Assembly: GCF_018613795.1 (NCBI RefSeq)
Contig: NZ_JAGGPN010000039.1
Coordinates: 42,197 to 106,196, forward strand
Length of the DNA: 64,000 bases
Direction: 5' to 3'
Source: Arthrobacter sp. ISL-65
Lineage (GTDB): Bacteria > Actinomycetota > Actinomycetes > Actinomycetales > Micrococcaceae
Of the stretch, positions 8,227-16,112 are shown piece by piece. The position numbers and the translations under genes were made by a program. The stretch's first letter is position 1, and each line of letters opens with the position of its first letter. The notes below the pieces were generated by a model. The model did not search any database and was not told the origin of the DNA. It was given only the letters and a program-made list of their open reading frames with translations.

Positions 8227-9618
8227 ATGACGCAGACCAATACGCCCAAGCCCGGGCCGCGCCCCGACCGGAGGCCTTCAATCTCCCAAGGCAGCGTCGT
8301 CGACGTTGCGGGGGAGGCTGGGGCCGGTCCGGGCGGCGTGTCTCCGGCGGACGCCGCGGACGCAGCGGTGACCAGTGACGTGGCTCCGGCAGGGGACATC
8401 AGCGTGGTGACCGTTTCCGACGGCCAGGACCGCACCTCCGCCGGATCGCTCTCCGCAGTCGGCGGCGTGGTGCAACAGGGGACGGTGACATCGGCCATGC
8501 CCGTTGTGACCGCCGGCCCCGGTGTTACCGTCAGCGACATCGACGAACTTAGCGCAACCGGCGCAGCCGCTGCGGGCACAGAGCCGGCTGATGCATCGGG
8601 CGCAGCCACTGCCGCCGAACCGGCGACCGAGCCGGGTGATATCAGTGAAGAAGCGAAGGACCTTCCCGGGCGCCGTGAGCGGCCCGAGGGGCCGGAGCCC
8701 GCTGCTGCGCTCACCGCCGACCGTCTCCTGACCAGAGCCGCAGCCGCCCCGGTGTCAGGCTGGCGCCGCTGGCTGTACCAGGCAACCCTGGGCTACGTGA
8801 ACCTGGGCGACTCGGACCAGGTCCGTATCCAGCGGGCCATGGAGCACCGCATCGCCATGCGGCTGGGGGAGCGGACCCGGTACGTGCCGGTGCTCTCGCG
8901 CAAGGGCGGAGTGGGCAAGACCACCGTCACCACGCTGCTCGGCATGGTGCTCGCGGAGCTGCGTGAGGACCGGATCATCGCGATGGATGCGAATCCGGAC
9001 CGGGGCACCCTATCGGACCGGTCGCCGGGCAGGGCCGATTTCACGGCCCGCCAGCTGGTGAAGGACAGGTTCACGGTCGACTCATTCGCTCAGTTGTCCA
9101 ACTACACGGCCAGGGAGGGCTCGCGCCTCGATGTGCTGGCTTCGGACACAGATCCCATGGTGGCGCACGCCTTCGACGACTCCGACTACCGTGCAGTCAC
9201 CGACATCCTGGGCCGGTACTACTCGATCGTGCTCACCGACTCAGGCACCGGCATGGTGCACTCGGTCATGAAGGGCACGCTGGAGAAGGCCGATGCCGTG
9301 GTGCTCGTCTCGGGCGGCAGCGTGGATGAGGCCCGGCTGGCGTCCGAAACGCTGTCCTGGCTTGAGGCCCACGGCCGGCAGGATCTCGTCGCCAAGGCAA
9401 CAGTGGTCATTAACATGGCTGCCGGCAACCGCACCCTGGTCAACATCGACGAAATTGAGCAGCACTTCCTGTCCCGGGTAAAGAATGTGGTGCGGATTCC
9501 GCATGACCGGCACCTGGCGGAAGGCTCGCGGATCCGCCTGGGCCAGCTGAAGCCGGCAACCCGCGCCGCCGCCGTGGAGCTGGCCGCGCTGGTGGTGGAC
9601 GAGCTTCAGCAGGCCTGA
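8227..9618 (+). CDS. MinD/ParA-like ATPase with a long low-complexity N-terminus
   Basis: 463 residues from ATG 8227; a TTG at 8182 opens the frame but lacks support. Residues 1 to about 165 are Ala/Gly/Pro/Asp-rich and low in complexity. They are followed by a basic WRRWLYQATLGYVNLG segment and then a MinD-type ATPase domain. The deviant Walker A KGGVGKT is at 226-232. IIAMDANPDRGTL and SIVLTDSGTGMVHS are the equivalents of the A' and B motifs. The architecture resembles the C-terminal ATPase of mycobacterial ESX-associated EspI-type proteins, but no ESX genes are in the window. The gene is separated from pyc by a stem-loop, so it is probably transcribed on its own. Its partner is unknown. 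Confidence 0.8.
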   Translation: MTQTNTPKPGPRPDRRPSISQGSVVDVAGEAGAGPGGVSPADAADAAVTSDVAPAGDISVVTVSDGQDRTSAGSLSAVGGVVQQGTVTSAMPVVTAGPGVTVSDIDELSATGAAAAGTEPADASGAATAAEPATEPGDISEEAKDLPGRRERPEGPEPAAALTADRLLTRAAAAPVSGWRRWLYQATLGYVNLGDSDQVRIQRAMEHRIAMRLGERTRYVPVLSRKGGVGKTTVTTLLGMVLAELREDRIIAMDANPDRGTLSDRSPGRADFTARQLVKDRFTVDSFAQLSNYTAREGSRLDVLASDTDPMVAHAFDDSDYRAVTDILGRYYSIVLTDSGTGMVHSVMKGTLEKADAVVLVSGGSVDEARLASETLSWLEAHGRQDLVAKATVVINMAAGNRTLVNIDEIEQHFLSRVKNVVRIPHDRHLAEGSRIRLGQLKPATRAAAVELAALVVDELQQA

Positions 9619-9630
9619 CCCGCCGCCGTC

Positions 9631-9697
9631 GGGAGTTTTTGTACACTTATTGGCCTCCGGAGGCCCCGGAAGTCCCGACAAGTGGACAAAACTCCCT
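9631..9697. repeat. 67-bp imperfect inverted repeat between convergent genes (REP-like or terminator)
   Basis: The outer arms are GGGAGTTTTTGTACACTT (9631-9648) and AAGTGGACAAAACTCCC (9681-9697), pairing over 17 positions with one bulge and one mismatch. A perfect 14-bp palindrome GGCCTCCGGAGGCC lies inside at 9652-9665. It fills most of the 100-bp gap between the MinD-like gene and the acyl-CoA ligase. It would terminate transcription from both sides and is also shaped like a mobile palindromic unit. Confidence 0.65.
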
Positions 9698-9718
9698 AAC
9701 GAGGCAAGTACTCCAGCC

Positions 9719-11539
9719 CTAGGCGCGGGTGGGCTTCGGCGACTTGTACATGTCGTCGATCACCGCTTCGAAGTCCTTCATGACCTGCGCGCGCTTGACC
9801 TTCATGGACGGGGTCAGGTGGCCGGAGGCTTCGGTGAAGTCGCTCGGCACGATCCGGAAGGACTTGATGGCCTCCGCCTGCGAGACCGACTGGTTGGCCT
9901 GGTTGATGAGCTCCTGCACGGCGGCCTTGATCTCGGCGTGGTCGGCGGCGTCGCTCAGCTTCGTGTCCGCCGGCAGCCCGTGGCGTTGCAGCCAGCCCGG
10001 CAGGGCTTCCTCATCGAGAGTCACGAGGGCGCCGATGAACGGACGGTTGTCACCAACGACGAGTACCTGTGACACCAGGGCATCCGCCCGGATCTGGTCC
10101 TCGAGCAGTGCGGGAACCACATTCTTGCCGCCGGCGGTGACAATGATTTCCTTCTTCCGCCCGGTGATCAGCAGGTAGCCGTCCTCGTCGAGCTGGCCGA
10201 TATCCCCGGTGCGGAACCAGCCGTCAGCGAACGACTCGTCCGTGAGGTCGGGGCGCTGGTAGTACCCCCGCATGACGCAGGTGCCCTTGACGAGGATCTC
10301 GCCGTCGTCGGCGATCCGAACGCTGTTGCCTGGAATCGGGGCGCCCACGGTGCCGATTTTGATGCGCTCCGGCGTGTTGACGCTGACGGGGGCCGTGGTC
10401 TCGGTCAGGCCGTAGCCTTCCAGGATCTGCAGGCCGATGCCTTGGAAAAAGTGGCCCAGCCGCTCGCCCAGCGGGCCGCCGCCGGACACCGCATGAGCCA
10501 CCTCGCCGCCCATGGCGGCCCGGAGCTTGCCGTAGACGAGCTTGTCGAAGATCGCGTGCCTGATCTTCAGGCCCAGGCCGACGCCGCCGCCCTGCCGTGC
10601 ACGGGAGTAGGCGATCGCGGTCTCGGCGGCCTTGTGGAAGATCGCGCCCTTGCCGCCGTCCTCGGCCTTGGTGAGGGCCGAGTTGTATACCTTTTCGAAG
10701 ACGCGCGGAACGGCAAGGATGAACGTCGGCTTGTAGCTCTGCAGGTCGGGCAGCAGGTGCTTGATGTCGGGGGTGTGCGCCACGGTGACGCCGGCGGCCA
10801 CGGCCAGGACCGAGATGAAGCGCGCGAAGACATGCGCCAGCGGCAGGAACATGATGGTGCGGGACTGCTCATTGACCACGCCGCTCAGCGAGGTGGCCAG
10901 GGCGTTCTCGGACAGCTCCACGAAGTTTCCGTGGGTCAGTTCGCAGCCTTTGGGCCGGCCCGTGGTGCCCGACGTGTAGATGATGGTGGCGAGGTCGCGG
11001 AGCCCGGCGGAGCGCCGCCGGGCGTCGAGTTCGTCGTCGCTGATGGCGGTGCCCGCCGCACGTACGGTGTCGAGGCCGTCCCCCTCCAGCTGCCACACGT
11101 GGGTCAGTGCCGTGAGACCTTCGGTGGCAGCGGCCTGCCGGATGATGTTTTCGTGGTGGTCCGATTCGCCGATTGCAGCGACGGCGCCGGAGTCGCCCAG
11201 GTTCCAGGCGACTTGGGAAGGCGATGACGTTTCGTAGATGGGAACGGAAACGCCACCTGCGAACCAGATGGCGAAGTCGATGAGTGCCCACTCGTAGCGG
11301 GTACGCGACATGATGCCCACGCGGTCGCCCGCACTGACGCCGCTGGCGATGAGCCCCTTGGCGAGGGCGGACACGTCGGCCACAAATTCCTTGGCCCGGA
11401 TGTCCTGCCACTGGCCGGCAGAGTCGAGGCGCGAAAACAGGGCAGGGTTGGATGCCTTCGCTGCCTGGCGCAGTACAAGGTCCGTGATATTGCTGTCCAG
11501 AGGGACGTTCGCCAAGGGCGGAACGCTGAATTCGCGCAC
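9719..11539 (-). CDS. Long-chain fatty-acid-CoA ligase (AMP-forming)
   Basis: 606 residues from GTG 11539 with AAGGAG seven bases upstream. It activates long-chain fatty acids to acyl-CoA through an acyl-adenylate. The P-loop-like A3 motif YTSGTTGRPKG is followed by a linker, and GYGLTET, the GWFRTGDIG motif and the C-terminal GRKKEIIVTAGGKN hinge region are all visible. Length and motifs match the FadD15-type ligases of actinobacteria, which sit near the same plsC/aroG region in mycobacteria. It is transcribed away from the ROK kinase and is convergent with the MinD-like gene. Substrate chain length cannot be read from sequence. Confidence 0.93.
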   Translation of the reverse strand: MREFSVPPLANVPLDSNITDLVLRQAAKASNPALFSRLDSAGQWQDIRAKEFVADVSALAKGLIASGVSAGDRVGIMSRTRYEWALIDFAIWFAGGVSVPIYETSSPSQVAWNLGDSGAVAAIGESDHHENIIRQAAATEGLTALTHVWQLEGDGLDTVRAAGTAISDDELDARRRSAGLRDLATIIYTSGTTGRPKGCELTHGNFVELSENALATSLSGVVNEQSRTIMFLPLAHVFARFISVLAVAAGVTVAHTPDIKHLLPDLQSYKPTFILAVPRVFEKVYNSALTKAEDGGKGAIFHKAAETAIAYSRARQGGGVGLGLKIRHAIFDKLVYGKLRAAMGGEVAHAVSGGGPLGERLGHFFQGIGLQILEGYGLTETTAPVSVNTPERIKIGTVGAPIPGNSVRIADDGEILVKGTCVMRGYYQRPDLTDESFADGWFRTGDIGQLDEDGYLLITGRKKEIIVTAGGKNVVPALLEDQIRADALVSQVLVVGDNRPFIGALVTLDEEALPGWLQRHGLPADTKLSDAADHAEIKAAVQELINQANQSVSQAEAIKSFRIVPSDFTEASGHLTPSMKVKRAQVMKDFEAVIDDMYKSPKPTRA

Positions 11540-11719
11540 GTTAGCTCCTTTGATATCCGTTGGCCGCAGCGGGTAGTCCTAACCTTAGTACGTCCCATGG
11601 CGGGGGCCTGCAGATCGTGGTTACCCATCGGTAACTTTACGGCTAAGGGGTGCGGGCCGCCAGTGTGCAGGACGTGTCGTTCACGTGTCCTACCTGCGAA
11701 GACGTTCTGCGGCGACACC

Positions 11720-11725
11720 TAGAAT
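11720..11725 (+). promoter_or_regulatory. -10 hexamer of a leaderless promoter for the ROK kinase
   Basis: TAGAAT lies 8 bp before ATG 11734, so the transcript would begin at or next to the start codon. No -35 consensus is evident. Confidence 0.5.
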
Positions 11726-11733
11726 GGGGGACT

Positions 11734-12879
11734 ATGCAGCCCTCCCCGCCCAACGAGCAGCCAGCACCGCCCCTTGACTCCATCCGGAGCGGCCGGCCCG
11801 GGGGATGGGCGTCCCGGCGCGCGGAGTCGCGGCACTCAATGTCACGGCGCCCGGCCTCAGGGTTCGGGGGCCAGTTGGCTGGCCACCGCCTGTTCCGGCA
11901 GCAACTGCGGCTGGGCCGCCGGGGGCTTGCCATCGGCATCGACATCGGCGGCACCAAGGTTGCCGGCGGCGTGGTGGACGCCGAGGGCCGCATCCTGCGC
12001 GAGGCGCGCCGGTCCACGCCGGGAAGCGATCCGCGTGCGGTGGAGCGGGTCATCGTGGAACTGGTTGAGGAATTGAGCGCCGGTGCCCGGATCCGGTCGG
12101 TGGGCATTGGCGCCGCTGGCTGGATGGATCTCGATGGCGGCACGGTGCTGTTCAGCCCGCACCTCGCCTGGCGGAACGAACCGCTGCGTGAGAACCTGCA
12201 GCACCTGCTGCGCCGCCCCGTCATGCTGGTTAACGACGCCGACGCTGCGGCCTGGGCCGAGTGGCGCTTCGGTGCCGGGCAGGGGCAGGACCGGCTGGTC
12301 TGCATCACCCTTGGCACCGGCATCGGCGGAGCCATGGTGATGGACGGGCGCGTCGAGCGCGGCAGGTTTGGTGTGGCGGGGGAGTTCGGCCACCAGATCA
12401 TCATGCCCGGCGGCCACCGGTGCGAGTGCGGCAACCGCGGCTGCTGGGAACAGTACGCCTCAGGCAACGCCCTCGGCCGGGAGGCTCGGGAACTGGCGAT
12501 GGCGAATTCGCCCGTGGCGCAGGAACTTCTCAAGGCCGTGGACGGAAGCGCCGACCGCATCACCGGAACGACGGTGACGGAACTGGCCATTGCGGGCGAC
12601 GCCGCCTCCCGGGAACTCCTGGAGGACGTCGGGAACTGGCTCGGTCTGGGGCTGGCGAACCTTGCCGCCGCCCTCGATCCCGGGAAGTTCGTGATTGGTG
12701 GCGGTCTGTGCGCGGCCGGGGAACTGCTGGTGGCTCCGGCGCGCAAGGCGTTCGCCCGCAACCTCACCGGCCGCGGATTCCGTCCGGCCGCAGAAATAGA
12801 GCTGGCTGCACTAGGGCCGTATGCCGGCCTGATCGGGGCTGCCGACCTGTCCCGGGCCAGTAGCCGTACGCGCCGCTGA
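11734..12879 (+). CDS. ROK-family sugar kinase (glucokinase type)
   Basis: 381 residues from ATG 11734. The ATP-binding motif GIDIGGTK is at residues 68-75, and the ROK zinc motif uses Cys230, Cys232 and Cys237 (CECGNRGC). GTGIGGAMV and the sugar-contacting DADAAAWAE segment are also present. Most bacterial glucokinases begin within about 15 residues of the ATP motif, so the 67-residue Pro/Arg/Ser-rich N-terminus is unusual. The leaderless -10 hexamer supports this start; a later ATG at 11839 is possible. No HTH domain is seen, so it is an enzyme rather than a ROK repressor. Substrate is probably glucose or a related hexose. The stop is 8 bp from the convergent membrane-protein gene. Confidence 0.88.
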   Translation: MQPSPPNEQPAPPLDSIRSGRPGGWASRRAESRHSMSRRPASGFGGQLAGHRLFRQQLRLGRRGLAIGIDIGGTKVAGGVVDAEGRILREARRSTPGSDPRAVERVIVELVEELSAGARIRSVGIGAAGWMDLDGGTVLFSPHLAWRNEPLRENLQHLLRRPVMLVNDADAAAWAEWRFGAGQGQDRLVCITLGTGIGGAMVMDGRVERGRFGVAGEFGHQIIMPGGHRCECGNRGCWEQYASGNALGREARELAMANSPVAQELLKAVDGSADRITGTTVTELAIAGDAASRELLEDVGNWLGLGLANLAAALDPGKFVIGGGLCAAGELLVAPARKAFARNLTGRGFRPAAEIELAALGPYAGLIGAADLSRASSRTRR

Positions 12880-12887
12880 CGGACGCG

Positions 12888-13574
12888 TCAGACCCGGGCA
12901 CCGTCGTCGTTCTCGTCCTTCTCCTGCGGCAGCTTCATGATCAGATACACCACAGCCGCGATGAACGCGGCAACCATGCCGAGGATTGCCAGCAGCGGCG
13001 CGGAGCGCCAAAACATCGCCGACAGGACCAGGGCAACCGGAGCGCCGACGGCGCCCAGCCACGCGAGCATCGTCAGCGGGTCCGTCGCCGAAAGCTTGGG
13101 CGGCTCCTCCGGCACGAACTCACCGTCGTCGTCCTCGACACTGTAGTCGCGCGGGTCCCCGGCGCCGGGGGGAACGGCAGGCTGCCCGGACCGGGCGGCC
13201 TTCTCCTGCCCGGTTGCTTTCTCCCGCTCGGCGGCCTGCTGCCGCTCGGCGGCTGACAGTTCCCGGGGCGCCCGTGGCGCCAGACCCAGCGGATCGAAGT
13301 CGGTGAAGCGTTTTGACGCGCTTTCCGGACCGGAACCGGCGTCCGGCTGTTCTGCCCGTGCAGAGCCGGCGGCGTCGTCGCTGGTAGCCGTGCTGTGCCG
13401 GGGACCGCCGTGATGGCGCGGAGACTTGGTGGCGGGGGATTCCCCGTCGCCGGGGACGGCGTCCGCATCCGGAGCCGGGCTGTCGCCGCCCTGGAGCCTG
13501 GCCACCAGGTCGAGCCAGACGGCGTCATCCTGGTTGGCACTCGGATCGGATGAATTCGAATCGGGCCTATTCAT
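12888..13574 (-). CDS. Membrane protein of unknown function, low-complexity N-terminus
   Basis: 228 residues from ATG 13574 (MNRPDSNSS). The open frame extends further upstream, but that part lies inside the hydrolase gene and reads as non-coding. Residues 1 to about 160 are polar, rich in Pro, Ala, Asp and Gln and probably disordered, with a Q/E/K-rich RQQAAEREKATGQEKAA stretch. Two hydrophobic segments follow near the C-terminus (WLGAVGAPVALVLSAMFW and LLAILGMVAAFIAAVVYLIM), then an acidic tail. It overlaps the upstream hydrolase by 8 bp, so it is the last gene of a coupled three-gene operon. I do not recognise the family. Confidence 0.75.
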   Translation of the reverse strand: MNRPDSNSSDPSANQDDAVWLDLVARLQGGDSPAPDADAVPGDGESPATKSPRHHGGPRHSTATSDDAAGSARAEQPDAGSGPESASKRFTDFDPLGLAPRAPRELSAAERQQAAEREKATGQEKAARSGQPAVPPGAGDPRDYSVEDDDGEFVPEEPPKLSATDPLTMLAWLGAVGAPVALVLSAMFWRSAPLLAILGMVAAFIAAVVYLIMKLPQEKDENDDGARV

Positions 13575-14379
13575 CGGTCGCGCCCTTCTGGCTGGCTGTC
13601 GCGGAGTCGGCGGATTCCTGGTGGCCGCCCGCCACCACGGAGCGGACGAAGTCCACCGAGCCGCTGAAGATCTGAGCGGCATCGTGGTCCAGCGTGGCCA
13701 CGTGGTAACTGTTGTCGAGCAGTGTGAGCTGCAGCGGGGCGTGGGTAAGCCCGCGCCGCAGCGCCGTGATGCTGGTATCGGAAACAACGTGGTCCACCGT
13801 GGAGCGGAACACGCGCACCGGCGCCGTTATGCGCGGCAGCAGCCGGACCGTGTCTTTGAACATTTTATTCAGTTCGTGGGCGGCTGCCACAGGGGTGCGG
13901 GGATATGCGCCCTCGTCGACGCCCTGCTTCCGGATGTCGTTGGCTATTGCCGGGGTGCTCTTGAGGACCAGCTTAAGGATCCCGGCCAGCGGGGCACGGC
14001 GGTCATCAATGACAAGGCCGGGGTTGACCACGATGGCTCCGGCGACGGGCCTGGTTGCGGCGATGCGCAGTGCCAGGGCGCCGCCCATGGACAGGCCCGC
14101 TGCGAAGACAAGGTCGCACTCGGACTCGAGCTCCAGGTACGCGGCGTCCATCGCGTCATGCCACTGCGGCCAGCGGTTGCGGGACAGCTCCTGCCAGGTG
14201 GTGCCGTGGCCCGGCAGCAGCGGCATCCTGACGGCAAAGCCGGCATCGGCAAACGATTGGGCCCACGAACGCAGGCTGTGCGGGCTGCCGGTGAACCCGT
14301 GGGACAGGGCGATGCCGATGGACGGCCCCTCGCCGGAGAAGGCGCTGCTGAACGGGCTGTGATCGGGAACTGTGGTCAT
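13567..14379 (-). CDS. Alpha/beta hydrolase (esterase/monoacylglycerol lipase type), copy 1
   Basis: 270 residues. The nucleophile elbow GLSMGG places Ser97 as the catalytic serine. HGFTGSP (residues 27-33) forms the oxyanion loop. The acid and base are probably the Asp in STVDHVV and the His in NSYHVATLDHD. The LLPGHGTTWQEL segment is typical of Est30-like carboxylesterases that cleave short to medium acyl esters or monoacylglycerols. The start ATG overlaps the stop of the neighbouring paralogue by 4 bp (ATGA). The two proteins share most motifs at matching positions, so they come from a tandem duplication. Cytosolic: no signal peptide. Confidence 0.9.
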   Translation of the reverse strand: MTTVPDHSPFSSAFSGEGPSIGIALSHGFTGSPHSLRSWAQSFADAGFAVRMPLLPGHGTTWQELSRNRWPQWHDAMDAAYLELESECDLVFAAGLSMGGALALRIAATRPVAGAIVVNPGLVIDDRRAPLAGILKLVLKSTPAIANDIRKQGVDEGAYPRTPVAAAHELNKMFKDTVRLLPRITAPVRVFRSTVDHVVSDTSITALRRGLTHAPLQLTLLDNSYHVATLDHDAAQIFSGSVDFVRSVVAGGHQESADSATASQKGATDE

Positions 14380-15164
14380 GACTTCTCCGACGGTATGTGG
14401 CTTCGGGAATGCAGCTGGAAAAACCGCGCCGAGGACTCGAAAATTTCCTGGGCGTCCGTGTCCAGCGTAGCCACATGACCGCTGTTCCTGAGCAGCACCA
14501 CGTCGAGGGCCGCGGAGCCGAGGCGCCTCCGGATCAGGCTTAGCGATGTCGGGGGTACCACTGCGTCACTGACCGACTTGAAGACCAGCACCGGGGCAGT
14601 GATCCGCGGCAGGCCGCGGACGGCGGCAGCGAACAGCCTCTTCAGCTGGTGAACCGCCGCCAGCGGCGTGAGGGAGTAGTCGCCATCGTCCGTGGGGGCC
14701 GCCGTCGGATTGTCCTCCGCCATAGGCACGGTGGTTCTTTGGATGTACTTCAGCAGGCCAATGACCCGGACGCGCCGGTCGTAAAAGCTCAGGCCCGGAT
14801 TGACGACGGCGACACCCGCCACGTTGTGGCGGGATGCGGTGAGCAGGGCGATGGCACCGCCCATGGAGAGGCCTGCCACGTAGCATTCGTCGGTCCTGGC
14901 CGCCAGTTCCAGATACGACCGTTCGAAGGCGCCGTGCCACTCCCGCCATCCTGTCCTGGCCAGTTCCTGCCAGCTCGTGCCATGCCCGGGGAGCAGCGGA
15001 ACCGTGACGGCGAAACCGCGCCCGGCCAAAAATTCAGCCCACGGCAGGATGCTGAGGGGACTGCCGGTGAAGCCGTGGGAAATCGCGATTCCGATCCGCG
15101 CATTGACACCGTGTCCCGCGTAGCTGAAAGCGGCGGGCCTTGTGCGGTCGCTGCTTTCTGTCAT
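14376..15164 (-). CDS. Alpha/beta hydrolase (esterase/monoacylglycerol lipase type), copy 2
   Basis: 262 residues and paralogous to the next gene in the operon. It has HGFTGSP (30-36), LLPGHGTSWQEL (57-68), Ser100 in GLSMGG, an Asp in SVSDAVVPP and a His in NSGHVATLD, so the triad is complete. It is the first gene of the leftward operon and faces plsC across about 110 bp. Both hydrolases sit between an acyl-CoA ligase and an acyltransferase, which suggests a role in lipid turnover, but this is contextual inference. The natural ester substrate is unknown. Confidence 0.9.
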   Translation of the reverse strand: MTESSDRTRPAAFSYAGHGVNARIGIAISHGFTGSPLSILPWAEFLAGRGFAVTVPLLPGHGTSWQELARTGWREWHGAFERSYLELAARTDECYVAGLSMGGAIALLTASRHNVAGVAVVNPGLSFYDRRVRVIGLLKYIQRTTVPMAEDNPTAAPTDDGDYSLTPLAAVHQLKRLFAAAVRGLPRITAPVLVFKSVSDAVVPPTSLSLIRRRLGSAALDVVLLRNSGHVATLDTDAQEIFESSARFFQLHSRSHIPSEKS

Positions 15165-15275
15165 GGATCCATCGTGTCACTGTTCCAGACAATTCTCACT
15201 AGAGTAGGGTTGCATTGCAGTGCCGCTGGGCCGTTTGGAACGCCCGGGCGGTAGCCTTCCGGAGAGGTAAGACAC

Positions 15276-16004
15276 GTGTTCTATTGGGTCATGAAGCGGA
15301 TCTTCCTGGGGCCGGTGGTCCGCACTCTTTTCCGGCCGTGGGTCAAAGGGCTGGACAACATCCCGTCCGAGGGGGCGGCCATTATCGCCTCCAACCACCT
15401 CTCATTTTCGGACTCTATCTTCATGCCGCTGATGGTGCCGCGGCCCGTCATTTTCCTGGCCAAAGCCGAGTACTTCACGGGCACGGGGCTCAAGGGCCGG
15501 TTGACCGCCCTGTTCTTCCGGCTGACCAACCAGCTCCCCATGGACCGTTCCGGGGGCGCGGCGTCGGCGGCCTCACTCGATGCGGGTATGGATGTGCTCA
15601 CCCACGGCGGACTGCTGGGCATCTACCCCGAGGGGACGCGCAGCCCCGACTCTCGGCTGTACCGCGGGAAAGTGGGGGTGGCCCGGCTGGCCCTGCAGGC
15701 TGGTGTCCCCGTCATACCGGTGGCGATGATCGGAACGGACAAGGTTCAGCCCATCGGCAAGCGGCTGCCGAACATCCGGCGGATCGGCATGATCTTCGGC
15801 AAGCCCCTGGACTTCAGCAGGTATGAGGGCATGGCCGATGACCGGCTGATCCAGCGGTCCGTCACGGACGAGGTCATGTACGAGCTCATGCGGCTCTCCG
15901 GACAGGAATACGTGGACGAGTACGCCTCGGTGGTCAAGCTCAGGCTGGCGGGGAAGGCCGGCCCGGAGCCGGGGGAGGCCGGTTCCTCCCGGTCGGCGTC
16001 GTAG
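15276..16004 (+). CDS. 1-acyl-sn-glycerol-3-phosphate acyltransferase (PlsC family)
   Basis: 242 residues from GTG 15276 with GGAGAGG upstream. It transfers an acyl group to lysophosphatidic acid or a related lysolipid at the membrane. The acyltransferase motif I is NHLSFSD (His41, Asp46), motif III is YPEGTRSPD (Glu119-Gly120) and motif IV is VPVIPVAMIG. This is the position and type of the Rv2182c-like acyltransferases near aroG. Only weak N-terminal hydrophobicity is visible, so membrane attachment may be peripheral. The C-terminal 20 residues are Gly/Ser-rich. The exact lysolipid acceptor is not readable from the sequence. Confidence 0.92.
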   Translation: MFYWVMKRIFLGPVVRTLFRPWVKGLDNIPSEGAAIIASNHLSFSDSIFMPLMVPRPVIFLAKAEYFTGTGLKGRLTALFFRLTNQLPMDRSGGAASAASLDAGMDVLTHGGLLGIYPEGTRSPDSRLYRGKVGVARLALQAGVPVIPVAMIGTDKVQPIGKRLPNIRRIGMIFGKPLDFSRYEGMADDRLIQRSVTDEVMYELMRLSGQEYVDEYASVVKLRLAGKAGPEPGEAGSSRSAS

Positions 16005-16007
16005 ATG

Positions 16008-16054
16008 TCCGTGACGCCGGGTATCTGTGACGCCGTGTATCTGTGACGCCAGGG
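16008..16054 (+). repeat. 16-bp tandem repeat just after the plsC-type gene
   Basis: Three units: TCCGTGACGCCGGGTA (16008-16023), TCTGTGACGCCGTGTA (16024-16039) and a partial TCTGTGACGCCAGGG (16040-16054). They begin 4 bp after the stop codon. Confidence 0.75.
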
Positions 16055-16099
16055 CCGGGCGCATGACAGTCCGGGTGTCCCGAAGCAGGTTCGGCCATC

Positions 16100-16105
16100 T
16101 ACTCT
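16100..16105 (+). promoter_or_regulatory. -10 hexamer of a leaderless promoter for aroG
   Basis: TACTCT lies 7 bp before GTG 16113, and no ribosome-binding site precedes the GTG. Confidence 0.45.
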
Positions 16106-16112
16106 TAGTAGT

